DNA from: Actinomycetota bacterium
Lineage (GTDB): Bacteria > Actinomycetota > Acidimicrobiia > Acidimicrobiales > SZUA-35
Assembly: GCA_027730885.1 (NCBI GenBank)
Contig: JAQCHM010000011.1
Location: 1 to 21,749, forward strand
DNA: 21,749 nt
Direction of reading: 5' to 3'
Under the pieces are notes generated by a model. The model made no database searches and was not told where the DNA came from. It worked only from the letters and a program-made list of their open reading frames with translations. This document shows, piece by piece, positions 13,321 to 19,937 of this stretch. The first letter of the stretch is position 1; every line of letters begins with the position of its first letter. The translations under genes were made by a program, and so were the position numbers.

Positions 13321-14240
13321 CCGGACGAGGCGACGACTTCGACGGGAGTCCCGACCGGCACCGTCTGGGCGAGGCGGGTGACGTCGTCGTTGTGCAGCCG
13401 AATGCAGCCCAGCGAAACCGCCTGCCCGAGGAGATCCGGTCGATTGGTGCCGTGGATGGCGACGACCGCGTCGGAGCCGTTGATCTTCTCGATCTGGTCG
13501 GAGTAGGCCGCGAGGGCAAGCACCCAGGGGCCGTAGACCGACGTTTCGTCCCACTGGAAGATGTCCCGGATGAACCACCGACCGAGCGGCGTCGGAGCGC
13601 GAGAGCTCCCGATGGCCGGTGTGGTGGAGAAGACGAGCTCGTCGTCTCGCCAGACCTCGAGCGACGGCTGATCGAGGTGAATCCTCACGAGGAACTCGCT
13701 CACCGTCAACCGAACGTCGTCCCTCGGAATCCACCCCTCGCTGCCATTGGGTCACACCGGCGCAGCAACCCGTAGCCATTCTCCGGCGTCCTCGAGCACG
13801 AGGAAATGGCGAGGTCCCCAGAACTCGGTCTCGGCCGTGAGCATCCAGGTAGGATCGGCCGCGGCATCCGGCGTTGCCCACACCGCGACCTCGCCTTCGA
13901 CCTGCAGGGCCGTGGCGACGAGGGAACCACCGGGCGGCACGACCAGCGGCGGCTCGGCCGCGGCCCCCGCCCCCTCACGGACGGTCGTTGTGGTAGCGGG
14001 ACGCAGCGGGGCGCTGGCGGCCGTTGCTTCGAAGTCGTCGGACAGCGGGAGGGCGCTGCCGCCGCTCTCCTTCGGCTGGAAGACAACCCACCCCACCGTG
14101 AACACGAGCGCCGCCACCACCAACAAGCTCGCGCCGATCACGCTTCTGGAACGGCGCGTTGGCGAACCTTGCTCGGGTGGTCGGCCAGCTACCGACGCGT
14201 CGACGGAGGCCGAACTGGGTGCTTGGTCGTTCAAGGTCAA
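13317..14240 (-). pseudogene. L,D-transpeptidase (YkuD), interrupted by one in-frame TGA
   Basis: The continuous frame has 308 codons. The order is a cytoplasmic N-terminus, a membrane anchor at about 34-54 (IGASLLVVAALVFTVGWVVF), a low-complexity linker, an SH3-like domain at about 95-178, and a YkuD catalytic domain at about 178-305. Such enzymes make 3-3 cross-links or attach proteins to peptidoglycan. The TGA at 13752-13754 falls within the SH3-like to YkuD junction, between VAAPV and PNGSEGWIP. Relatives I recall have Arg there (LPVRPNGS), so a CGA to TGA transition is the simplest cause. The catalytic motif reads HGTN...SLGCIRL, with Leu where His is usual before GC. The start is uncertain: only TTG codons (14240 or 14234) fit, 2 or 8 bases after TACCCT. 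The fragments are 162 residues (13752-14240) and at most 130 residues (13317-13709). Confidence 0.7.
13752..13754 (-). other. In-frame TGA inside the L,D-transpeptidase gene
   Basis: The minus strand reads GCG CCG GTG TGA CCC AAT GGC. It separates the anchor and SH3-like part from the catalytic domain, so truncation would abolish activity. Confidence 0.85.
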
Positions 14241-14277
14241 TTAGGGTAGCGCGACAACAGCACCCGACGCAGGCTGG

Positions 14278-15021
14278 TCAGGCGGCCAGCGCAGCCGCGA
14301 TGGCAGCGGCGCCGTCACGAAGTGCCGCGGCCTGGGCCTCGGTCAGCCCGAGCATTCCTTCGGCGACCATGGCGTCGGTCAGAGCCTCGGCTCCGGCTCG
14401 CTTCGACTCATCGAAGCCCGAAGTGTCGGGGGCCGGATCCCACCCGAAGGCGGCGATCATCTCCGGCCGCTGCACGCAGTGAGCGATGGCCGGCGAGATG
14501 CTCGAGGCGATCAATGCGTTGAGGTGCACGCTGCCCCGCAGCTCTCGCAGGGTCGCCGCCAGCTGCATGGCCTTGCCGGGCACGTCGTCGACCCGCGGCA
14601 TGGCGGCAATGCCGGCGTAGAGGGCGAGCCCAGCGATATCGGTCCCGGCGATGACGGCTTCGGCCGCGTCACAGAAGGCATCGAGACCGTCGACATCGGC
14701 CAGCTTCTGGCGGCCGACCTCGGCGCAACACAGGTGGTAGGTCGACGCCGCCTCGGCCGGTGCCACCTTCTCCTTGGCGCTGTCCCAGAGCTTGGCCACG
14801 GTGGCCGGGTTGAAGTAGCCGAAGGCACTGGCGACGACGCCGGACGGAGCGTCACCGAGGACCGAGCCGCGGCCGAGCATGTAGAACCGCATACCATCGA
14901 GCCCGAGTTCCTTGCCTTTGGCCAGGGTGTCCTTGTGAAAATAGAACGCGGCGCCCGCTGCGCCCAGAGGTTGAGCGACGGCTGCGGCCAATTCGGTTGC
15001 TTGGGAAAGTGAGAGCGTCAT
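14278..15021 (-). CDS. SCO6745-like helical protein, function unknown
   Basis: This 247-residue, mostly helical protein resembles the actinobacterial family named after SCO6745, sometimes described as helix-turn-helix-like without functional proof. Supporting stretches are YFHKDTLAKGKELGLDG near residue 27, ASAFGYFNPATVAKLWDSA near 65-83, and AATLRELRGSVHLNALIASS near 155-175, which corresponds to the TLLREHRGDGH segment of the family. A small C-terminal domain ends in an Ala-rich helix, DGAAAIAAALAA. The ATG at 15021 is chosen because homology begins directly after it; an upstream extension to 15138 overlaps the divergent gene. The start codon overlaps that of the divergent DUF6027-like gene. 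No signal peptide or membrane segment is seen. The annotation of this family as a regulator is uncertain. Confidence 0.65.
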   Translation of the reverse strand: MTLSLSQATELAAAVAQPLGAAGAAFYFHKDTLAKGKELGLDGMRFYMLGRGSVLGDAPSGVVASAFGYFNPATVAKLWDSAKEKVAPAEAASTYHLCCAEVGRQKLADVDGLDAFCDAAEAVIAGTDIAGLALYAGIAAMPRVDDVPGKAMQLAATLRELRGSVHLNALIASSISPAIAHCVQRPEMIAAFGWDPAPDTSGFDESKRAGAEALTDAMVAEGMLGLTEAQAAALRDGAAAIAAALAA

Positions 15022-15466
15022 GTCCGAACCTTTGCAGACCGGCACTGGTTCGGCAACACCGGTCGGACCATCCACCCTCATCGACCTCACGCCGTGGGCC
15101 GGGGCGTGGGCCGACGACGATCGCGACGCCAACTTCAAGCACGACGTGGCCCTCTACAGTCGCCTCGACCCGCTCTCGACCCTGGGCAATCTGTCGGCAA
15201 TGGTCGATATTCCCGTCGGACCCCTGTGCCGCTACATCCTGGCCAAGTGGGCATCCGCCGGGGCCGAGGCGTTGCTGACGCTGGGACCGACGGCGGTCGA
15301 TCGACTCTGGCAGACGGTGACCGCGGCGCAATCAGCGGGGACCGACGATGCCAAGATCGCGGCCTTCGACGACCTCGCCGCGCAACTTTCCTGGCTGCGG
15401 GTTCCGCTGGATGCAACCTCGACCAAACCCGACTCGACCAAACCCGACTCGACCGAGCCCGACTGA
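15020..15466 (+). CDS. DUF6027-like small protein
   Basis: This 148-residue protein resembles DUF6027, a family of unknown function mostly found in Actinobacteria. The core is at about residues 22-135: LTPWAGAWADDDRDANFKHD, ALYSRLDPLSTLGNLSAMV, DIPVGPLCRYILAKWASAG and LSWLRVPLD. The helix LSTLGNLSAMVDIPVGPLCR looks like a small DNA-binding or dimerisation helix pair, but this is speculative. The tail is three near-identical pentapeptides (STKPD, STKPD, STEPD) encoded by a 15-bp tandem repeat. The GAGAG four bases before the ATG is a usable Shine-Dalgarno. It is divergent from the SCO6745-like gene, and the two ATGs share a single CATG, so each promoter must lie inside the other gene. The function is unknown. 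Confidence 0.65.
   Translation: MSEPLQTGTGSATPVGPSTLIDLTPWAGAWADDDRDANFKHDVALYSRLDPLSTLGNLSAMVDIPVGPLCRYILAKWASAGAEALLTLGPTAVDRLWQTVTAAQSAGTDDAKIAAFDDLAAQLSWLRVPLDATSTKPDSTKPDSTEPD
15419..15463 (+). repeat. 15-bp tandem repeat, three units, at the 3' end of the DUF6027-like gene
   Basis: TCGACCAAACCCGAC occurs at 15419-15433 and 15434-15448, and a variant with two changes (TCGACCGAGCCCGAC) at 15449-15463. It encodes the Ser-Thr-Lys/Glu-Pro-Asp tail and ends directly at the stop codon. Confidence 0.9.
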
Positions 15467-15467
15467 T

Positions 15468-15485
15468 CCGGCGCACGCGCGCCGG
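15468..15485. terminator. Bidirectional hairpin terminator
   Basis: CCGGCGC-ACGC-GCGCCGG gives a perfect 7-bp G-C stem with a 4-base loop, between two convergent genes. The plus-strand side is followed by CCCGTTTC, a poor U-tract, as is common in high-G+C genomes. Confidence 0.5.
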
Positions 15486-15504
15486 CCCGTTTCACCAGCC
15501 CGAT

Positions 15505-16869
15505 TCAGCTGACTGGGATCCCCAGCTCGAGTTTGAGTCGCAGGATGCGTTCGACGCTGGCATCGATGCGCTCCATCGTGAGACGGCCGGTCGTCACCGC
15601 GTTGACGAGCGCCTCCCTTGCCAGCTGGACGTCGGGCGGCGCGAGGAGGATGTCGGCGCCCGCAGCGATCGACCACACGACCAGCTCGCCGCGCTCGTAA
15701 CCGGCAACCGCCCCCATGTCCAGGGCGTCGGTCATGACGACACCCTGGAAGCCGAGGTCACCTCGGAGGTAGCCGTCGATGAGGATCGCCGACACCGTTG
15801 CCGGTTCGCCGGTCGGGTCAATCCCGGGAAAGGCCAGATGGCCGACGAGGACCACGTCAACCCCCGCGGCGACCGCGGCGGCGAACGGCACCCGCTCCCG
15901 GGCACGCCAGGTCGGTTCGTCGACCGGGATCACCGGCAACCCTCGATGGCTGTCGACATCGGTCGCCCCGTGGCCCGGCCAGTGTTTCACCGCCGCCGCG
16001 GCGCCAGGACCGCCTCCGTCGCCCGCCTGTAGTCCGTCTATGGACGCTGCGACCATCTCCGCGACCAGGTTGGGGTCACCGCCGTAGGACCGGTCGCCGA
16101 TGATGCCGTCGTGGCTGTCGGTGACGTCGGCCACCGGCGCCAGCACCACGTTCACGCCCATGGCCAACATCTCCATCGCGGTGACGGCCGCGCTGCTGCG
16201 GACGGCAACGGAGTCGCCGGCCAACTCCCGAGCCGACTGGAAGCGAGTCGCTCCGTCGCTGACCCGATTGACCCGCCCGCCCTCCTGATCGACCGCGATC
16301 AGCAGGCCGATCCCCGACGGCGCTGCTGCGGCCTGCAGCCCGGCGCTCAGCGCGGCGACCTGTGCCCCGTCGTCGACGTTGCGCTGCAAATACAAGACTC
16401 CGCCGATCCCCTGCAGCGCCACTACCTCGGCCGGCGTGTCAGCTCGCCCGACGCCCTGATTGAGGGCCACGTCCACCGGACGAACCGCGACGGCATCGGT
16501 GCCCCAGACGGCGGCAACGATGAGCTGGCCCACCTTCTGCTCCAGCGTCAGACGGCCCATCGCGAGGTCGACCGGGTCAGGTATCACAGGAGAAGGCGCG
16601 AATGATGGCACTGCGACCACCTCGTAGGGATCGACGGGTCCGCTCACCGATCCCTCGCGACGGATCGAGGTGGACGTCGCCATCGAGGTGGGGGTCGAGG
16701 GCGCAACGGTGCTGGTGGTCGCCACGCTCAACTCGTCCAAATCGATGGCCCCTCCCGCGCATGCGGCCAGCAGTCCCGGACCGAGGACGGCGAGTCGAGA
16801 CGCTCCGACAACGAGCCGGCGCCAGGAGTGGGCGTACCGGTCGGTGGGGATCCGCGCTCGCCCGATCAT
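15505..16869 (-). CDS. GH3 beta-N-acetylhexosaminidase (NagZ/LpqI-like) lipoprotein
   Basis: This 454-residue secreted glycoside hydrolase family 3 enzyme removes N-acetylglucosamine from peptidoglycan fragments. A signal with twin arginines (WRRLVVGA) ends in the lipobox LLAAC, with Cys37 as the predicted lipid anchor. A Thr/Ser/Pro linker follows to about residue 100. The catalytic barrel has VDQEGGRVNR near 193-202, the NagZ signature KHWPGHG at 295-301 with DSHRGLP, and the nucleophile Asp381 in FQGVVMTDALDM. The KH-x-PGHG loop, which holds the Asp/His acid-base pair in NagZ enzymes, distinguishes it from beta-glucosidases. The ATG at 16869 is preceded by TACGCT and exactly six bases, giving a leaderless start. 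It shares its promoter region with ung and converges on the DUF6027-like gene. Confidence 0.9.
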   Translation of the reverse strand: MIGRARIPTDRYAHSWRRLVVGASRLAVLGPGLLAACAGGAIDLDELSVATTSTVAPSTPTSMATSTSIRREGSVSGPVDPYEVVAVPSFAPSPVIPDPVDLAMGRLTLEQKVGQLIVAAVWGTDAVAVRPVDVALNQGVGRADTPAEVVALQGIGGVLYLQRNVDDGAQVAALSAGLQAAAAPSGIGLLIAVDQEGGRVNRVSDGATRFQSARELAGDSVAVRSSAAVTAMEMLAMGVNVVLAPVADVTDSHDGIIGDRSYGGDPNLVAEMVAASIDGLQAGDGGGPGAAAAVKHWPGHGATDVDSHRGLPVIPVDEPTWRARERVPFAAAVAAGVDVVLVGHLAFPGIDPTGEPATVSAILIDGYLRGDLGFQGVVMTDALDMGAVAGYERGELVVWSIAAGADILLAPPDVQLAREALVNAVTTGRLTMERIDASVERILRLKLELGIPVS

Positions 16870-16875
16870 GGGCAG

Positions 16876-16885
16876 AGCGTACGAT
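16876..16885. promoter_or_regulatory. Bidirectional promoter core shared by the GH3 gene and ung
   Basis: AGCGTACGAT contains TACGAT on the plus strand (16880-16885) and TACGCT on the minus strand (16881-16876), overlapping by the central TA. Transcription left should begin at the GH3 ATG (16869). Transcription right should begin near 16891, leaving a leader of about 16 bases with GGGAG before the ung start. Confidence 0.55.
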
Positions 16886-16906
16886 CTGTGATGGACTCGG
16901 GAGCGT

Positions 16907-17587
16907 ATGGCACGCACGGACTGGAATCCGATCCTTCGATCCGAGCTGCACAAGCCCTACTGGGAACCGCTCCAACAATTCGTGCGGCACGAGCGCGAAC
17001 ACCACGCCGTCTACCCACCTGAGCCCGAGATCTTCGCCGCTCTCCACCTCACTCCCTACGCCGACGTCAAGGTTCTCATCCTCGGCCAGGACCCCTACCA
17101 CGGACCCGGCCAGGCCCACGGACTCAGCTTCTCGGTCCCATCAGGCGTGCCCGCTCCTCCATCGCTCGCGAACATCTTCACCGAGTTGCACACCGACCTC
17201 GGCATCAGCCGGCAGGCCACCGGCACGCTCGAGCCGTGGGCCAGACAGGGCGTACTTCTCCTCAACGCAACCCTGACCGTTCGCGCCAACGCCGCGGCGT
17301 CCCATCAGGGCAAGGGCTGGGAACAGTTCACCGACGCGGTGATCGCGGCGGTGAACGCGAAGCCCGAACGAGTCGTCTTCGTCCTTTGGGGTGCATCGGC
17401 TCGGCGCAAAGCCCCGCTCATCGATCGGTCGCGCCATGCGTTGATCGAGTCGCCGCACCCCTCGCCACTCTCGGCTCACCGGGGCTTTCTGGGCAGCAAA
17501 CCGTTCTCCCGGGCCAACCATCTGCTGCGGGAGGGCGGACGCTCGCCGATCGAGTGGGACCTCTCCGTCAGGCCCATGCCGTCCTGA
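16907..17587 (+). CDS. ung: Uracil-DNA glycosylase, family 1
   Basis: This 226-residue enzyme excises uracil from DNA, the first step of base-excision repair of deaminated cytosine and misincorporated dUMP. The water-activating motif GQDPYHG is at 60-66 with catalytic Asp62. The uracil-recognition asparagine is Asn120 in LLLNATLTV, and the DNA-intercalation loop HPSPLSAHRG is at 184-193 with His184. Length and motif order are canonical for family 1. GGGAG lies four bases before the ATG at 16907. An ATG at 16891 is out of frame and probably marks the transcription start only. No uracil-DNA or dUTPase gene is adjacent. The pairing with a cell-wall hydrolase through a shared promoter seems functionally accidental. 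Confidence 0.97.
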   Translation: MARTDWNPILRSELHKPYWEPLQQFVRHEREHHAVYPPEPEIFAALHLTPYADVKVLILGQDPYHGPGQAHGLSFSVPSGVPAPPSLANIFTELHTDLGISRQATGTLEPWARQGVLLLNATLTVRANAAASHQGKGWEQFTDAVIAAVNAKPERVVFVLWGASARRKAPLIDRSRHALIESPHPSPLSAHRGFLGSKPFSRANHLLREGGRSPIEWDLSVRPMPS

Positions 17588-17620
17588 GCTGCTCTGCTCT
17601 CGACCGCCCCTGAGAATTAC

Positions 17621-17650
17621 GTGACACTGGACATCGACGTGCGCTAGTTT
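17621..17650 (+). promoter_or_regulatory. Promoter of the PAP2-family gene
   Basis: GTGACA (17621-17626), an 18-base spacer, then TAGTTT (17645-17650). This predicts a 5' leader of about 55 bases. The 125-base gap after ung holds this promoter and the hairpin described next. Confidence 0.5.
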
Positions 17651-17662
17651 GCGGTCACGTTT

Positions 17663-17698
17663 CGGGAACGGCAGGTTCCTGGAAGGGCGTTGTTCCCG
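17663..17698 (+). promoter_or_regulatory. Leader inverted repeat, possibly an ECF-type promoter
   Basis: CGGGAAC (17663-17669) and GTTCCCG (17692-17698) are reverse complements with a 22-base loop, and the right arm touches the Shine-Dalgarno GGAGAG (17698-17703). The same bases also read GGGAAC, 18 bases, CGTT, which resembles stress (ECF) sigma promoters. The two readings cannot be separated by eye. Confidence 0.35.
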
Positions 17699-17712
17699 GA
17701 GAGAGTGCTGTC

Positions 17713-18567
17713 ATGGCGGTTTCGGTTTCGACAAGATCAGCCCCGAGCAACGACCCGGCGCCCCACAACCGGCCGATCTCGGTGTTCTGGCGGACCGTCG
17801 ACTTCACGCGCAACGCGGCCCTGATCCTGGGTTTGTACTTCGCCTACGCCGCCGTTCGCCGCGTCACTGCCGACGACTGGGCAACCGCGCTGTCGAACGG
17901 CCGGACCCTCCTCCGTATTCAGAGCAGCCTCGGGCTTCCGTCGGAAGCCTCCCTCCAGCACGCGTTCTTCTTGCCGAACCCACCCATTATCCGGGCCGCC
18001 AACGCCTTCTACATGTGGGGTCACTTCCCCATCACGGGCACCTTCATGTTCTGGGTGTGGTTCAAGCACCGCGCCCATTTCGGTGTGATCCGTAACAGCA
18101 TCGTGACCCTCACGCTGTCCGGGCTCTTCCTCCACATCGTCTACCCGTTGGCCCCGCCCCGGTTCTTCCCCTCGTTCGGCTTCGTCGACACCGCCCGGGA
18201 TTTCGGACCCAACCCCTACGACCTCGCCGCAGCCAAGGCCGCCAATCAGATCGCGGCCATGCCATCACTCCACGTGGGTTGGGCGGTGCTCGTTGCGATC
18301 AGCGTGATCGCCCTGTGTCGTTCCCGGTGGCGGTTCCTGGCCCTCATACATCCGGCCGTCACCACCAGCGTGGTGGTCCTGACGGCCAATCACTATTGGG
18401 CCGACGCCATCATCGCGGTGATCCTGGTCCTGGGGGCCTGGGTGTTCACCGTCCGCCTGGCCCGAGTCGGCCTGTTCTCGTTCACCAGTCTCCCTCGAAA
18501 AGAGGATCCTGGTCCACGCGTTGCTTCTCTTCACTCCAGTGTCGGCGGCAACACAGATCGTAGCTGA
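17713..18567 (+). CDS. PAP2-superfamily membrane protein (Aur1/inositol-phosphoceramide-synthase-like)
   Basis: This 284-residue integral membrane protein has about six membrane segments, for example around 34-50, 95-116, 129-146, 188-203, 211-226 and 232-250. The PAP2 catalytic pieces are the C2 motif AAMPSLHVGW (181-190, His187) and the C3 motif ANHYWADA (225-232, His227 and Asp231). The C1-like region is reduced to YPLAPPRFF near 144-152, the pattern of the Aur1/IPC-synthase-like PAP2_3 subgroup. Such proteins transfer or hydrolyse lipid-linked phosphates, for example in phosphoinositol-lipid synthesis. GGAGAG lies nine bases before the ATG. The last 28 codons overlap the 3' end of tdk on the other strand. 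The lipid substrate is unknown. Confidence 0.85.
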   Translation: MAVSVSTRSAPSNDPAPHNRPISVFWRTVDFTRNAALILGLYFAYAAVRRVTADDWATALSNGRTLLRIQSSLGLPSEASLQHAFFLPNPPIIRAANAFYMWGHFPITGTFMFWVWFKHRAHFGVIRNSIVTLTLSGLFLHIVYPLAPPRFFPSFGFVDTARDFGPNPYDLAAAKAANQIAAMPSLHVGWAVLVAISVIALCRSRWRFLALIHPAVTTSVVVLTANHYWADAIIAVILVLGAWVFTVRLARVGLFSFTSLPRKEDPGPRVASLHSSVGGNTDRS

Positions 18568-19132
18568 CGGTCATCGGGGCTGCGGCCCTACCGGTCTCGC
18601 CGGCACCGGTGTCGCCGATCACGGTGATCTCGCCGTCGTAGACCTGTCGGCCGTTCACCAGTCGGGCGTTGTGGGTCGCCCGTTGGCCGCACCAGCAGCG
18701 GGCCTCGACCTGCAGCTCGGACCGCACGTCGGCCAGTTCGAGGAACCGTTTGGTCCCGTCGAACAGCAAGCCCTGGAAGGTCGTGAGTAGTCCGAAGGCG
18801 TAGACCTCGACATCGAGTTCGTCCACCACACGAGCCAGTTGGTCCACTTGGTGAGGGGCGTAGAACTGGGCCTCGTCGCAGATCACCGCGTGCAAGCCCT
18901 CACCGCCGCGTAGGTCTTCTTCGCGCAGGAGCCGGTACACGTCGACGCTGGGGTCGATGACGATCGCTTCGGCCGACACCCCGAGACGGCTCGACACCCG
19001 ACCGACCTGGCGATCGAGCTGGCTGATGAGCACGCATCGAAGGCCCCGGCCGGCCAGGTTGTGATGGATCTGCAGGGCCTGTGTGGACTTGCCCGACCCC
19101 ATCGTCCCGAAGAAGAAGCGCAGCTCGGCCAT
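18482..19132 (-). CDS. tdk: Thymidine kinase (type II, TK1-like)
   Basis: This 216-residue enzyme phosphorylates thymidine to dTMP with ATP in the salvage pathway. The P-loop GTMGSGKST is at 9-17, the Walker-B-like DEAQFY at 86-91 has the catalytic base Glu87, and the lasso region has TTFQGLLFDG at about 117-126. A zinc site is suggested by CWC near 146-148 and CCRRH at 194-198, with slightly unusual cysteine spacing for the family. The C-terminal 28 residues are encoded opposite the end of the PAP2 gene, an 86-bp antisense overlap. TACCGT lies nine bases before the ATG at 19132, so the transcript should have a leader of only about 3 bases. Confidence 0.95.
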   Translation of the reverse strand: MAELRFFFGTMGSGKSTQALQIHHNLAGRGLRCVLISQLDRQVGRVSSRLGVSAEAIVIDPSVDVYRLLREEDLRGGEGLHAVICDEAQFYAPHQVDQLARVVDELDVEVYAFGLLTTFQGLLFDGTKRFLELADVRSELQVEARCWCGQRATHNARLVNGRQVYDGEITVIGDTGAGETGRAAAPMTVSYDLCCRRHWSEEKQRVDQDPLFEGDW

Positions 19133-19141
19133 GGCCGCTCA

Positions 19142-19151
19142 ACGGTAGCGT
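19142..19151. promoter_or_regulatory. Bidirectional promoter core shared by tdk and the M50 protease gene
   Basis: ACGGTAGCGT contains TAGCGT on the plus strand (19146-19151), exactly six bases before ATG at 19158, and TACCGT on the minus strand (19147-19142). The two -10 boxes overlap by one TA step, the same arrangement as between the GH3 gene and ung. Confidence 0.55.
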
Positions 19152-19157
19152 GTCCGG

Positions 19158-19931
19158 ATGCTGCCGAACGAGAACGCTGCGGGGGTGCGCCCCAGCCCCA
19201 TCTTCTGGGCTGTCGTGGCGCTCACCGTCGTCGGGGCCTGGCTGACGACGTCGTCGGCGGTCGATACCGGCGTCGGGATCTTCGTCTTCGTGGCTGCCGG
19301 ATGGGTGCTCTCGCTGATCCTGCACGAGTTCAGCCACGCCTATGTCGCATGGAAGGGCGGCGACCACAGCGTCGAGGCCAAGGGGTACCTCTCGCTCGAC
19401 CCCCGGCTCTACGCCGATCCCCTGACGTCGTTGTTCCTCCCGCTCCTCCTCGTGGCCATGGGCGGTCTCGGTCTGCCCGGTGGAGCCGTTTGGATCGACC
19501 GAGCCGCGCTCCGGTCGCCACGAAGGGCATCCGCGGTCTCACTGGCGGGCCCCGCGGCCAACGTGGTGTTCGCCGTGCTGTGCGTCGCGCCTCTCAGCGC
19601 CGGTCTTGTCACCTTCGAGCGTTGGCCGGTGTTGGCGGTCGCCCTCTCCTTCCTCGGATTCCTCCAGATCACCGCGTTCATCATCAACATGCTCCCCATC
19701 CCGGGGCTCGACGGCTTCGGTGCGCTCGAACCCTTTCTCCCGTCCTCGGTGCTCCAGGCGATCGAGCCTGTTCGCCGTTACTCGATGCTGCTGTTGTTCT
19801 TCGGGTTGTGGTTCGTCCAACCGCTCAACGACGCCTTCTGGACGGTCGTCCTCGAGGTCGTCGAACTCTTCGACATCGACCCGTCGCTCGCCATCGAGGG
19901 TTTCCGTCTCTTCCGCTTCTGGGAACGCTGA
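19158..19931 (+). CDS. Site-2-protease-family (M50) intramembrane metalloprotease
   Basis: This 257-residue polytopic membrane protein has the M50 zinc-site motif HEFSH (56-60) inside a hydrophobic segment. The conserved GPAAN turn is at 131-135, and the third zinc ligand is Asp185 in LPIPGLDG (179-186). It is a compact, PDZ-less type, like the FpvI/RseP-independent homologues usually annotated 'site-2 protease family'. Members cleave membrane-bound substrates such as anti-sigma factors, but no anti-sigma gene is adjacent. The ATG at 19158 fits a leaderless transcript. The alpha/beta hydrolase gene starts six bases after its stop, so the two are one operon. The substrate cannot be inferred. 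Confidence 0.9.
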   Translation: MLPNENAAGVRPSPIFWAVVALTVVGAWLTTSSAVDTGVGIFVFVAAGWVLSLILHEFSHAYVAWKGGDHSVEAKGYLSLDPRLYADPLTSLFLPLLLVAMGGLGLPGGAVWIDRAALRSPRRASAVSLAGPAANVVFAVLCVAPLSAGLVTFERWPVLAVALSFLGFLQITAFIINMLPIPGLDGFGALEPFLPSSVLQAIEPVRRYSMLLLFFGLWFVQPLNDAFWTVVLEVVELFDIDPSLAIEGFRLFRFWER

Positions 19932-19937
19932 GTTCTG

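Noticed and set aside
11531..14240. Reassignment of TGA to a sense codon in this organism
   Set aside because: TGA ends many intact genes in the window at expected family lengths (for example 2204, 5768, 9667), and one of the three internal stops is TAA.
13317..14240. Two independent small genes instead of a broken L,D-transpeptidase
   Set aside because: The fragments are in the same frame, separated by one codon, and together give the usual anchor, SH3-like and YkuD order.
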